DNA from: Arthrobacter sp. 9AX
Lineage (GTDB): Bacteria > Actinomycetota > Actinomycetes > Actinomycetales > Micrococcaceae
DNA length: 64,000 nucleotides
Assembly: GCF_902506095.1 (NCBI RefSeq)
Contig: NZ_LR733293.1
Location: forward strand, 2,031,134-2,095,133
Reading direction: 5' to 3'
The notes below the pieces were generated by a model. It made no database searches, was not told the DNA's origin, and saw only the letters and a list, made by a program, of their open reading frames with translations. A program made the position numbers and the translations under genes. The stretch's first letter is position 1; every line of letters starts with the position of its first letter. Below, in pieces: positions 37,414 through 45,974 of this stretch.

Positions 37414-37920
37414 ATGAGTACCAAGATCCCGGTCAACATCGCCGGCAACCTCGTCGCAGACCCGGACCTCACTTATGGGGAGTCCGGCGTGGCACACGCC
37501 AAGATGCGGGTCGCCGTGAATCAGCGGGTCCAGAGTGCAGACGGTTCCTGGCACGACGGCGAGCCTGTCTTTCACAATGTGTCAGCGTTCCGCGCGCTCG
37601 CCGAAAATGCCTCAAACTCTCTGAAGAAGGGGGACCCTGTCACAGTGTCGGGTGAACTCGAGTTCCGTTCCTTCGAAAAGGATGGGGAGCGGAGGGAGGC
37701 CCGCCGCATTGTCGCTGAGACGATCGGCCCCGATCTCCGTTTCGGGACAGCTGCTTACCAGCGCTCAGCACGTGCCGCCGGACCCGAAGCTACTGTTGGC
37801 GCCGGTCTGCAGGCCGCCCCTGAGGCAGCCCAGCCCGCGGCCCCCTACAGCGTCACCACGAAGGGGCCGGTGACTGCGTCCCCTTTTGGCGGCCCGGCAC
37901 GGACTGAAATTATTCTCTGA
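37414..37920 (+). CDS. ssb: Single-stranded DNA-binding protein
   Basis: A 168-residue SSB with an OB fold in the first 110 residues (IAGNLVADPDLTYGESGVAHAKMRVAVN, then VTVSGELEFRSFEKDG). The tail is short and variable and lacks the acidic DDDIPF end of chromosomal SSB, so it is an element-borne version. It would coat transferred single-stranded DNA on entry. ATG 37414 follows AAAGGAAA. Confidence 0.9.
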   Translation: MSTKIPVNIAGNLVADPDLTYGESGVAHAKMRVAVNQRVQSADGSWHDGEPVFHNVSAFRALAENASNSLKKGDPVTVSGELEFRSFEKDGERREARRIVAETIGPDLRFGTAAYQRSARAAGPEATVGAGLQAAPEAAQPAAPYSVTTKGPVTASPFGGPARTEIIL

Positions 37921-38076
37921 CCAACGCTCCGGCGTCGAGGTCAAAGTCATCGTCGTCGTTGTCGAGCCCACGCTTCACCCACAGCAGGGCTTGGTTTCGT
38001 GAGGAACCAGGCCTTGCTTTGTGTTCACGGAGGATGGTCTTGGCAGGACCGGCCGGCTGGGCCGTTCCCCGCTGAC

Positions 38077-38361
38077 TTATAGCCGGCTGCTGCCTTTCCA
38101 CTCTTCCGGTTTCACACGTTTGATGCTTGATGAGTGCGCCCAGCCCATGTGGTACTTGCCGGAGGAATCGAGCCACTCGATGAGGCCGTACTTCTGAGTC
38201 CATCCAACAGCCTTGCCATAGATGCCTCCGACGAAAACCAATGGCCGACCATACTTGGGAAAGTCTCGGATCGGAGCGGGATCATCAATAGGACGGCTCG
38301 CCTCGGCATCCATGCGAGCCATCATGCGCTCAACATCTTCGGGGGAGCCGGACTTGATCAC
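38077..38361 (-). CDS. Hypothetical 94-residue protein
   Basis: Not recognised. It is small and soluble, with an acidic N-terminal helix (SPEDVERMMARMDAEA) and an SH3-like strand-rich part (FVGGIYGKAVGWTQKYGLIEWLD). The lysine-rich end is VKPEEWKGS. It lies in the convergent zone between ssb and the minus-strand mobilisation genes. Coding character (no rare frames, plausible composition) makes it likely real. Confidence 0.5.
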   Translation of the reverse strand: MIKSGSPEDVERMMARMDAEASRPIDDPAPIRDFPKYGRPLVFVGGIYGKAVGWTQKYGLIEWLDSSGKYHMGWAHSSSIKRVKPEEWKGSSRL

Positions 38362-38425
38362 GACGACAAGTATAGAACATACGTTCGAATACCTGCTTGG
38401 GGTCGTAGCTACCGCGCTGCCTGAC

Positions 38426-38995
38426 TCAAGAGTTGCGCGCCCTTAATGCCGACGGCGGCTCCAGTGTGGAAGGGCGCCCCTCTGCGGGTGCCCAAGCCAA
38501 GCAATCGGCGGCACGGATGAAGTAGGTGTCGGGCCATGGAGCGCCAGGCATCACCTGCGCTGGGTCGGGGGCGATGAGCAGGACTGATCCAGGCCAGATC
38601 GGTTCCGGGAGCGACTCCAGCCATGCCGGCTGGACGTGATTGAAACGGTTCCACGCGACGGTGACCCAGGAACCAGTGGGTTGGACAGCGTCAACGCTGA
38701 GGAGTGTTAGTTCGGCGGTGGTGCCGCCGGCCAGCTTCGCGTTGTAGAAGGACCGCCAATGTTCCGCTGCAGCAGCTTCCCACGTACGCCGTCGATTGGC
38801 CCGCCTCCACCACAGCCAGCCCACGTACAGAGACGCTGCTAGGGGGATTGCAGCGATGAGAATCTTCATCGAGAGTGGTAGGTCTGCGGCAGGAATGTAT
38901 GTCAGAGTCACGACAAGCAGGATGAGGGCAGTCGCACTGGCCGCTACCAGCCCGGCTGTCGCAACTACTGGCCTCACTACAGGATTCGTAGCCAT
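38426..38995 (-). CDS. Hypothetical two-pass membrane protein
   Basis: A 189-residue protein with two membrane segments (about 12-33, TAGLVAASATALILLVV, and 43-62, KILIAAIPLAASLYVGWLWW). A basic stop-transfer RRANRRR and a cytoplasmic domain of 120 residues rich in Trp and Pro follow. It lies 21 bases downstream of the relaxase gene on the same strand, so it is probably co-transcribed with it. Family not recognised. Confidence 0.55.
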   Translation of the reverse strand: MATNPVVRPVVATAGLVAASATALILLVVTLTYIPAADLPLSMKILIAAIPLAASLYVGWLWWRRANRRRTWEAAAAEHWRSFYNAKLAGGTTAELTLLSVDAVQPTGSWVTVAWNRFNHVQPAWLESLPEPIWPGSVLLIAPDPAQVMPGAPWPDTYFIRAADCLAWAPAEGRPSTLEPPSALRARNS

Positions 38996-39016
38996 TGCTT
39001 TGCCTCTTAGATCAGC

Positions 39017-42000
39017 TTAGAGCTGCCAGCCGGCAGTAGTAAGGAGGGCATGGCCGCTAAGGGGAAAGTCGACGTCGTTTGTTGGTGGTTCAGACGTCTC
39101 TGAAGACTGTCGAACGCCATCGATGGCTACTTGGAGTCTTTCCCATTCAGAGTGCTGTTCCCACTCGTAGTCGGCCGGTTTGGGTCCCAACGGAAGGTCG
39201 GGCTGCGATACTCCCCATCTGTCTCGATACATGGCAATCTCCCGAATCAGATCGCCGGGCATCCCACCGCTGCCAACCAGCGAATCCAAGCAGATCTTCC
39301 ACTCCGGTTCCTGTGTCAAGGCGGCCATTATCACGTTTCCCGTCCGCTGCCGTATCCGGTCGCGGACCTGATCAACCAGCGCAGCCAAGTCGGGGCGAGA
39401 GATTTCAAGTACCTCAAGCAAAGCTTCCGCTGCCGCCGTCGGCATTCCTCCTGAGGACTGACGTAGCCGCATGCTGAGGACAGCAACGGGATCCTTGGCT
39501 GTAGCGGTGCTTCGGAGAGTCCGGGCCAAAACGGCCTCGGCATACTGGCGGCTGACCGCTGTGGCTTTGCGCCAAGCCGCTACAGCAGCGCCCCACGAAG
39601 GTGACTGGTCCAGCTTAGGTAACGAATCAGGGGAGTGCTTCTTCAGGCACTGCAGAAGATCGTGACTTGCCGCAATCTGCGCCAAGTAGTCGTACTCGGC
39701 GTAGAGCCGCTCAAGGCTGTCTGATTTCATTCGCTCCGCTTCGAGCACTTCATGAGCGGTTCGCTCAGCGCCTTCGGCTGCCAGGACCTCAGCCAGAATG
39801 TCCCGCCAGGACAGCTGGAGGGAAGGGTCGACGGCGGGGTAGTCAACGTCGTCGCCTTCACTGACGTACGCGAAGTTGCCGGACCGGCCGCGCGTCATGC
39901 TGACGTACAGCAGTTCCCGGGTAAGCCGTCTCTGAGTCACTACCGTGTGCCCCGTATCGACCGTGATGCCCTGAGAGCGGTGGGCCGTAGTCGCATATCC
40001 CAACTCGACGTGGCACTCTAGGTACCTTCGCGGAAGTACGACGCGTGCGCCTGTCACCCGTCGCACTGCTAGAACTGAACCGTCACGTCGGACGCTTTCG
40101 ACGTCGTACAGCGCTCCGTTCCGGACAAAGTCCTCGTCGCTGTCGACCAGCCGGCGGTTGTTGCCGCGGGCGATGATCCTGTCGCGCGAACCGGCACGCA
40201 AGCCATCGGCGAGCTGAACTGTCAGCTCGGCGTCCACCGTCCCCTGGGCCACCAAGTCAGCCTGAGCGCGTTCGTTGAGCAAGCCGACCGTCTCGTTATC
40301 CGCGGCGATAAGGATGGCCGACTTGCCCGTCCGTGTGTCGGCCTGCCATGCAATGTACGCCTGGTCGACCATGTCCAGGTAAGTGCCGTGCCGGATCCGC
40401 TGATGCTGCTCATAGTCAGCGATCGCAGAGTAGTCTCCCGTCCTCAGCTTGAGGGATGACGCCCGTTCCCACTCTTCATGGAATCTCCAGATGGTGCTGA
40501 GCCGAGTGGTCTTGCCTTGCCAGTCCAGCCAGCCGAGGACACCGCCGGCGTCAATCGCGTCCAGCTGGCCGGGATCACCCACCAGCACAATCTTCGCTCC
40601 GGCATCCTGGGCCTGCTGAACAAGCGCCGCGAGCTGAAACGTGGAAACCATGGCAGCCTCATCGACGATCACGAGTTGGTCCTGATGGAACGACCACCGG
40701 TGCTGGGTGGCAGCAAGGCGGGCCGCTTCCTGAGCGTAGGCAATGCTCCGGCGCTCGCCGATAGGAGCCTCGGCCAAACGGGCCTGGACGTCGAGGAAGC
40801 GCCCAGCTCTCGTGCCCACACCGTGACCCACCGATTCATGCAGCCACTTCGACACGTTCTCTGTGGCCATCGCTAGCTCGCGACCCAGCACCTCAGCGCT
40901 CGCGGCCGCCGGGGCCAAACCGATGACGCTTCCGGCGCCGAACTCGGCTTCCCATACTGTTTTGACCACCGCGAGTGTCGTCGTTTTTCCCGTGCCAGCG
41001 GGGCCGACGATGGCGTCGAGGCGGTTACCGCTTAGGACAACGTCGGCGACGGCGGCACGCTGGTCGGTGTGCAGTACTGGCTTCTTCGAGCGCTCGGCAA
41101 TGTCCAGCGCATCCAAGGTGACGTCCGCGCGGACCGCCGGGCCGCCGTCGTCGTTCCTTGCTGCCATGATCGCGTCCTCACAGGCGAGCGTCGACGCGTC
41201 CGTGTAGAGCCGTGACCCCTGGAAGTCGAAGCAGCTCTGCTGCCCCAGCCTCAGGTCTGGCGCCGCGTCGGGAGGGACGGTGTAGCGGTATTCGTTGAGG
41301 GCGACGGACTGTTGCTCGGCTGCGGTAGCGACTGCATCCATCAGGTTCGCCCGATCCGATGCGGTGCGGCAGCGGATCTGGGCGCAGACCCGTTCCGCTT
41401 CGGCCAGCAGATTCCAGCGGTTCCAGGTCGAACGCCTTGCGGCCACTCTTTCCCTGGCGAGCGTTGCGACGGCTTGTATCCAGTCAGAGGTGAAGTCGCT
41501 GGTCGTGAATGGCGAAGACTGCGAGCGGTTGATGGTGGCAACCAGGACTTCGGACGGTTGGAATCCCTTCGCGAGTGCACGTGCCCGCCACTGTTCGGAG
41601 AGCCGTTGCAATGGCGTGGGGAGTTCGGTCTTTGGGACGCGTGTAGCCAGGGTGGCTTGCTGGCGGAGCTTGATGGTTGTGGTGGCTGTCGGGGGATGGC
41701 CGTGTTCCGTGATCCATTCGGCCACGAGTCGGTCTGTCTCCAAATTGATGAGGCGGGACCGGTTGGAGAATTCACGGATGAGTTCTTCGTCAATGCCGGT
41801 GAGCTGTTGGCTGGGGTTGTACGTGGTGGTGACGGGATTTCGGATGTCGGTGTCGGTTCCGAGTTCCTGTTGAAGGGCGTCGAAGAGGAGTCCGTTGTAG
41901 TGTTCGCTAGCGGCGACGGCGGCTTTGTACAGGGTGCGGGAGTCCAAGGTGACCCAGGCGCCGTCCGTGATGCGCTGGATACGGTTGGCGATCACCAGGT

Positions 42001-42574
42001 GGGTGTGGAGCTGCGGATCACCGGTGCGTGATTCCCAGTGGTCGAATGAGGCGGCGAGGACGCCGCGCGTGCCGAGGTGGGCGACTCCGTTGCGTCCGGC
42101 CCGTGTATGGATGACGTTCTCCTCAAGCCACGCAAGTGTGTTTGCGACGGCTTCGTGGTGGGTTCGCAGTATTCGGTCCTGCGTGCTCCGCGGGCTAAGC
42201 GCCCAGAGCACGGACACGGACTTTGGCACGCTAAAGGTTAGATCGAAACCGACTACGGCGTGACGCACGGTGGTTGGGGCGTTCTTATTCTCGACGACGG
42301 TTGGTCGGTTGTGCGGGCGGCCCAGGGGAGTGCCGGTGTCGGGATGGGCTGCTAAGTCGAAAACGGCCCGTGCGTCGGTCTCCGTGACGGCGTCACCTTC
42401 CGTTTTGTTGATTCCCTTGAGCCCCTTGCCGATCCAACGCCCTTCTGGAGTGCCTGCCTTCATGTAGTACGTCGTGGCGTCCGGGGGAGTAGCCGAGACG
42501 TCGTCGATCATGGTGGTCTTGAACAGGTAACGCAGGCCTGATTGTGCCGAAAGCCTCGCGATAGACATGGTCAT
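39017..42574 (-). CDS. MobF-family relaxase/helicase (TrwC/TraA-like)
   Basis: A 1185-residue relaxase that nicks the origin of transfer and unwinds the transferred strand. The N-terminal relaxase domain has candidate nucleophile tyrosines at Tyr16 (LRYLFK) and Tyr36/37 (TTYYMKAG). The metal-binding histidines are in DHWESRTGDPQLHTHLVIAN. The C-terminal RecD-like helicase has Walker A VGPAGTGKTTTL and Walker B VIVDEAAMVS. Later motifs are VLVGDPGQLD and GYATTAHRSQG. ATG 42574 is chosen because it overlaps the upstream stop (ATGA). Transcribed opposite to the secretion genes. Confidence 0.92.
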   Translation of the reverse strand: MTMSIARLSAQSGLRYLFKTTMIDDVSATPPDATTYYMKAGTPEGRWIGKGLKGINKTEGDAVTETDARAVFDLAAHPDTGTPLGRPHNRPTVVENKNAPTTVRHAVVGFDLTFSVPKSVSVLWALSPRSTQDRILRTHHEAVANTLAWLEENVIHTRAGRNGVAHLGTRGVLAASFDHWESRTGDPQLHTHLVIANRIQRITDGAWVTLDSRTLYKAAVAASEHYNGLLFDALQQELGTDTDIRNPVTTTYNPSQQLTGIDEELIREFSNRSRLINLETDRLVAEWITEHGHPPTATTTIKLRQQATLATRVPKTELPTPLQRLSEQWRARALAKGFQPSEVLVATINRSQSSPFTTSDFTSDWIQAVATLARERVAARRSTWNRWNLLAEAERVCAQIRCRTASDRANLMDAVATAAEQQSVALNEYRYTVPPDAAPDLRLGQQSCFDFQGSRLYTDASTLACEDAIMAARNDDGGPAVRADVTLDALDIAERSKKPVLHTDQRAAVADVVLSGNRLDAIVGPAGTGKTTTLAVVKTVWEAEFGAGSVIGLAPAAASAEVLGRELAMATENVSKWLHESVGHGVGTRAGRFLDVQARLAEAPIGERRSIAYAQEAARLAATQHRWSFHQDQLVIVDEAAMVSTFQLAALVQQAQDAGAKIVLVGDPGQLDAIDAGGVLGWLDWQGKTTRLSTIWRFHEEWERASSLKLRTGDYSAIADYEQHQRIRHGTYLDMVDQAYIAWQADTRTGKSAILIAADNETVGLLNERAQADLVAQGTVDAELTVQLADGLRAGSRDRIIARGNNRRLVDSDEDFVRNGALYDVESVRRDGSVLAVRRVTGARVVLPRRYLECHVELGYATTAHRSQGITVDTGHTVVTQRRLTRELLYVSMTRGRSGNFAYVSEGDDVDYPAVDPSLQLSWRDILAEVLAAEGAERTAHEVLEAERMKSDSLERLYAEYDYLAQIAASHDLLQCLKKHSPDSLPKLDQSPSWGAAVAAWRKATAVSRQYAEAVLARTLRSTATAKDPVAVLSMRLRQSSGGMPTAAAEALLEVLEISRPDLAALVDQVRDRIRQRTGNVIMAALTQEPEWKICLDSLVGSGGMPGDLIREIAMYRDRWGVSQPDLPLGPKPADYEWEQHSEWERLQVAIDGVRQSSETSEPPTNDVDFPLSGHALLTTAGWQL

Positions 42575-43074
42575 GGCCGTGGGGCTCCTGCTTGGCGCCT
42601 CGTCGGATCCCATCCTCTGCGCCGCATGATTTCTAAGGTGCGAACGTCGAGAGCAATTCCCTTCGCGCGGGAAATTGAGACGAGCCAGGCTGCGATATGT
42701 GCGAGGTCTTGCACATTGATCTGTTGGGCTCGTTTGAGGCGGGCGACCTCTGACTGCAGGAGGTTGATGCTCTGCCGCTGTTCCGAGTTCTCGGCAGCAA
42801 GTCGTTCAATCTCAGACGCCTGGGAGCGGAGCTTGGACTGAAACATGGCGCGTTGGCGGTTGCAGGAGCTCCTTTCTGACTCCAGCCGACGCTTAGTCGC
42901 TTGTAACTGCGCTTTTAGATGTGGCGCGCTCAAGCTCGTTCCACGCGCCGTGGCCGGCGCGCCCCGACGTCGTCGGCTCCGACTCCTGTTGGCGCAGCGT
43001 GTAGAGCAGAAGCGCTGACTTCTGCGTGCGGGTTCGAAAACACTGCGGCACTCTTCACATACATTGCTGGTCAC
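42571..43074 (-). CDS. Relaxase accessory protein with zinc finger and coiled coil
   Basis: A 167-residue protein overlapping the relaxase start by 4 bases, so the two are co-translated. The N-terminus has a cysteine motif CEECRSVFEPARRSQRFCSTRC (two CxxC/CxxxC pairs, likely a zinc ribbon). A basic patch RSRSRRRRG and a long heptad-rich helix (about 55-125, LQATKRRLESERS then SEIERLAAENSEQ) follow. It probably binds DNA at the transfer origin and recruits the relaxase. The family is uncharacterised as far as I can tell. Confidence 0.7.
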   Translation of the reverse strand: MTSNVCEECRSVFEPARRSQRFCSTRCANRSRSRRRRGAPATARGTSLSAPHLKAQLQATKRRLESERSSCNRQRAMFQSKLRSQASEIERLAAENSEQRQSINLLQSEVARLKRAQQINVQDLAHIAAWLVSISRAKGIALDVRTLEIMRRRGWDPTRRQAGAPRP

Positions 43075-43433
43075 GCTGGTTCATCCGCTGCACGTGTAGC
43101 GACGACATGACTCACCGTGAGTGCGCTCTCACGCTCAGGCCTTGGATGCCAGAGGTGTGAGGAGCCGATCATGATGGGCACGTGGGGCGCTAGACGATAA
43201 CTGTGGCACCGGTATCGAAGCTGGGCGCGGGGGGATGGTGGACCGCTAATAAAAGGGCTACAGCTTGTGGCACTACTGCGCAGATTCGAGGACACGCAGG
43301 ACTCGGACAGAGGAGCCCCTACAGCTCGGACTCTTAATTGTCCAGACGGCCTCTGGACAATTGCGCAACAGGCTGTTGCACAATTGCCAGGCACCGCCGA
43401 CACAAGGACTGCGGTCAGGTTTGAATCTAAGAC
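43075..43433. other. Region upstream of the mobilisation genes (candidate oriT)
   Basis: About 360 bases with no convincing gene. The dyads at 43336-43383 are listed separately. An open minus frame here (43071-43469) has no ribosome site or family character. Position directly upstream of the relaxosome operon makes it the leading place for the origin of transfer. Confidence 0.45.
43336..43383. repeat. Two adjacent dyads (candidate relaxosome or operator sites)
   Basis: The first dyad is AATTGTCCAGA (43336-43346), a 5-base spacer, and its perfect complement (43352-43362). The second, sharing two bases, is TTGCGCAACAG (43361-43371), one base, and CTGTTGCACAA (43373-43383) with one mismatch. 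AATTG recurs at the boundaries. The octamer TGTCCAGA/TCTGGACA also forms the centre of the 40-base palindrome at 20976. Confidence 0.65.
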
Positions 43434-43793
43434 TTGACGCTGGACATGTGCAAAAACTGGCTTTCGCACCCTATTCTGACGCTATTTGAGGGCTGCCTGA
43501 CGTCAGGTTGGGGTGTGCTGCAGCTTGACTTCGTGCCATCAGCTTTCGCATACCGCCGCCGTCCAACAATAGTTGCTAATTGGGTGTTCAGCGCGGCCGG
43601 AGTTGTTCTCGCGTTCTCCGTTGTCGCAGTAGGCCTGTGTGCAAGCGTGGGTGCTGCGCTGCTCCTAGTCGCCGCTTCGTCACCGGTGTCCAATGATTCA
43701 ACCGTAGTCACGGCCACCATCTTTAACGGCGTACAGGATGAGCAGAGGTGCCGGGCTGAGACGTTCAACATAATTCGCTCACATGGCTGGTAG
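43434..43793 (+). CDS. Possible small membrane protein
   Basis: A 119-codon frame from TTG 43434 with a hydrophobic stretch at about 52-82 (NWVFSAAGVVLAFSVVAVGL onward), suggesting one or two membrane segments. No ribosome site, no recognised family, and an opposite-strand frame of similar length overlaps it. Weak call. Confidence 0.25.
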   Translation: MTLDMCKNWLSHPILTLFEGCLTSGWGVLQLDFVPSAFAYRRRPTIVANWVFSAAGVVLAFSVVAVGLCASVGAALLLVAASSPVSNDSTVVTATIFNGVQDEQRCRAETFNIIRSHGW

Positions 43794-43840
43794 CTGAGGC
43801 CTTTCGTTCAATGGCCGTCACCGGTCACGATCTCGATATC

Positions 43841-44362
43841 ATGTCTTGCATGTCTTCTCATGCAGGGAGCGACGATGATCTTTTGCTTGAGCGGCAACTG
43901 TGCTTTGCATTGACTCTGGCTTCTCGAATGGTCATCAGCGCCTACCGGCCTGTACTACAGGCGCTTGACCTTACCCATCCCCAGTACCTCGTGATGCTGG
44001 CCCTCTGGGAGCGCAGCCCCCGCTCGGTCAAGGACATAAGCGAGGAGCTTTTACTCGGCCCGGCAACCCTTTCGCCGTTGCTCAAGCGCCTGGAAGCATC
44101 CGGATACGTCACCCGCAAGCGCGTACCCAATGACGAGCGTTCCCTCGCCGTAAGCCTAACGCCGTCCGGAAGTGCCCTTCGAAAAAGGGCGCTGGACGTT
44201 CCCGGCATTATGCTTGGCAAGCTGGGTCTCAGCCGCGAAGAGGCTCAGGAGCTCCACAAGACCATGTCGAATCTTGCCCACGCCGCACAAATTGGTCACA
44301 TAGAAGCAGGCCAGGACGCTGCCGAAGTGGGCGGGGATGGCTCCAAGGATCAGCTTCTCTAG
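43841..44362 (+). CDS. MarR-family regulator (OhrR-like)
   Basis: About 173 residues. The N-terminal ERQLCFALTLASRMVISAYRPVL contains a cysteine at the position used by OhrR to sense organic peroxides. The winged helix follows: LDLTHPQYLVMLALWE, SVKDISEELLLGPATLSPLLKRLEASGYV and RVPNDERSLAVSLT. No ohr peroxidase gene is adjacent, so its target is elsewhere or lost. Start ATG 43841 or 43850; the longer frame from 43811 adds nothing family-like. It lies outside the recognisable transfer module. Confidence 0.8.
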   Translation: MSCMSSHAGSDDDLLLERQLCFALTLASRMVISAYRPVLQALDLTHPQYLVMLALWERSPRSVKDISEELLLGPATLSPLLKRLEASGYVTRKRVPNDERSLAVSLTPSGSALRKRALDVPGIMLGKLGLSREEAQELHKTMSNLAHAAQIGHIEAGQDAAEVGGDGSKDQLL

Positions 44363-44508
44363 GGTCGCGGTTTGGCGCTGAACTGGGATTGGCGGAGGCC
44401 GTTCCGGGTGCTTATTCCGACTTGCCCTGCCCGCACAGTCCACGTGGGCGTCGCAGGCCGCCGGACGTGGCCCGGAAGAACCCTTGGCCCGCCTGCCGGG
44501 GCGGGGTG

Positions 44509-45540
44509 CTATTGGATGTAGTCCTCGTCAGCCCGTCGCATGTTGATGGTCCCGATAGCGGTTTCTTCCCGGATTGAGCGCACAATTTGCGCCCGGGCTT
44601 CCTCGACTTGCGATGCCCGTAGCGGCCCGGAATTAGCCATTTCCAAAAGCAGGATTTCCTTGTTTCGCTCCGAGATGTTGTTTTGGACGGATTCAAGAAC
44701 GACGGAGGTCGCGCCCTTTAGAGCGGTCGCCAGAATTTGGGGGCTTACGCCGCGCAAAATGCGCTGGAGGTCACGTCGTTCGAGCCTGACGATGTCTTGA
44801 AACGTTAACATTTGGGCGCGTATCTCGCTGGCGAGTTCGGAGTCCAAACGATCCAGCCCGTCCAAGACGTTGCGCTCGGTTCTGGCGTCGGTCCGGGTGA
44901 TGATCTCCACGAGTGGACGTATACCTCCCACGTTCTCGCTGGATTTCCCTGGTATCAGGACGGCACCGGCGCGTTGTTTCAAGATGTCGGACACGGTAGA
45001 GATTACTTCCGGTGCCACTTGTCCCATAGTGGCGATGCGGCTGGCAACATCGACGGCATGCTCCTCATCGAGGGTCGTCAGAACAACTGAGGCCTTGCTT
45101 GGGCGCAGATGCGCCAGGACCAGGGCGGTCGTTTGTGGCAGCTCTCCGTCGAGCAGTGCCGCGATTTGTTCCGCTGACATGGGTTCGAGGAAGTCGAAGG
45201 ATTTTCCAACCATCGCGCCTGCAACCTTTTCCATTAGGCCTGCAGCTTTATCGGCGCCAAAGGAGGCTTCCAGAAGTCCCGCAGCGAGGTCTCGGCCACC
45301 ACGGGCGGCGCGTCGGCCGCTGGCGACGTGCTCGTGGAACTCGTTGATGACTGTGCTGGCCACAAGGGGCGGGACTTTGCGAAGCCGCATGATTTCTGCT
45401 GCGATCTCCTCGGCCTCGGACTCGGAAAACTGAGCAAACACGGAGGCGGCGCTGGATGGACTCAGTTGCATTAGAACCACAGCGACTTTTTGTGCCCCGC
45501 TCAGAACTGCGCTGGACGGGGCCTGGTCTTCAAAACTCAC
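44509..45540 (-). CDS. fliG: Orphan flagellar motor switch protein FliG
   Basis: A full-length 343-residue FliG, the C-ring protein that couples MotA/B force to rotor torque. The N-terminal domain (SGAQKVAVVLMQLSPSSAA), a middle domain with ELPQTTALVLAHL in place of the EHPQ motif, and the C-terminal torque helix MLTFQDIVRLERRDLQRIL with ATALKGA are all present. FliG normally lies between fliF and fliH; here no flagellar gene is within the window on either side. GTG start with a weak GGCGAAG ahead. A relic, a moved gene or a repurposed rotor protein are all possible. Confidence 0.88.
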   Translation of the reverse strand: MSFEDQAPSSAVLSGAQKVAVVLMQLSPSSAASVFAQFSESEAEEIAAEIMRLRKVPPLVASTVINEFHEHVASGRRAARGGRDLAAGLLEASFGADKAAGLMEKVAGAMVGKSFDFLEPMSAEQIAALLDGELPQTTALVLAHLRPSKASVVLTTLDEEHAVDVASRIATMGQVAPEVISTVSDILKQRAGAVLIPGKSSENVGGIRPLVEIITRTDARTERNVLDGLDRLDSELASEIRAQMLTFQDIVRLERRDLQRILRGVSPQILATALKGATSVVLESVQNNISERNKEILLLEMANSGPLRASQVEEARAQIVRSIREETAIGTINMRRADEDYIQ

Positions 45541-45737
45541 CGACTTCGCCGTTCAGTGAAGGGACCAAGGGCCGGAGCGTGAGGACGGGTATGACTAACA
45601 ATGCATACCCGCTTCAATTTCCAATTGTCTGTCCGGTGGCGAGGGGCGTCGGCGCGCAGGAGGTCTTGACCGTACAGGTGAACTTACTTGTGCGCTGGAA
45701 AGGCTGCGTTCCCTAGACGCAGCTTTCTGGCTTTTTA

Positions 45738-45974
45738 TCACCGCTGCAGGGTCTCGATGTGGCACGATTCTTGGGTGGTTCCGTAGGGAACCTGATCACT
45801 GAGTGTCACTATGAAGGACGCTGTGCCGAGGCGTGTGACCAGGATCCCGTGCCGGCGTTCTTCCATGGCCTGCTGACGTACCAGTTCGACGGCGGAGTCC
45901 AGGTCTTCCTGGATGGACTGGGGATTGTCCCCGGTGACGTGGTAGGTCCTCTCCGCTTGGAGGGTCGTGATCAT
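45738..45974 (-). CDS. Small conserved protein, function unknown
   Basis: A 78-residue protein beginning MITTLQAERTYHVTGDNPQ, with an amphipathic helix IQEDLDSAVELVRQQAMEE. The beta-hairpin-like end is HGILVTRLGTASFIVTLSD. Similar short proteins are, to my knowledge, common in Arthrobacter. ATG 45974 was chosen because family-like sequence begins there; the open frame runs much further upstream without coding character. Probably cytoplasmic. Confidence 0.6.
   Translation of the reverse strand: MITTLQAERTYHVTGDNPQSIQEDLDSAVELVRQQAMEERRHGILVTRLGTASFIVTLSDQVPYGTTQESCHIETLQR

Noticed and set aside
37910..38203. Minus-strand frame of 97 codons ending in an acidic DDDDFDLD stretch
   Set aside because: The C-terminal part looks faintly gene-like, but there is no ribosome site or recognised family. 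It overlaps the ssb end and the next minus-strand gene.
43071..43469. Minus-strand frame across the candidate oriT region
   Set aside because: No ribosome site, mixed composition, and it runs through the two dyads.
44156..44443. Minus-strand 95-codon frame overlapping the OhrR-like gene
   Set aside because: Lies antisense to a clear MarR gene and has no family character.
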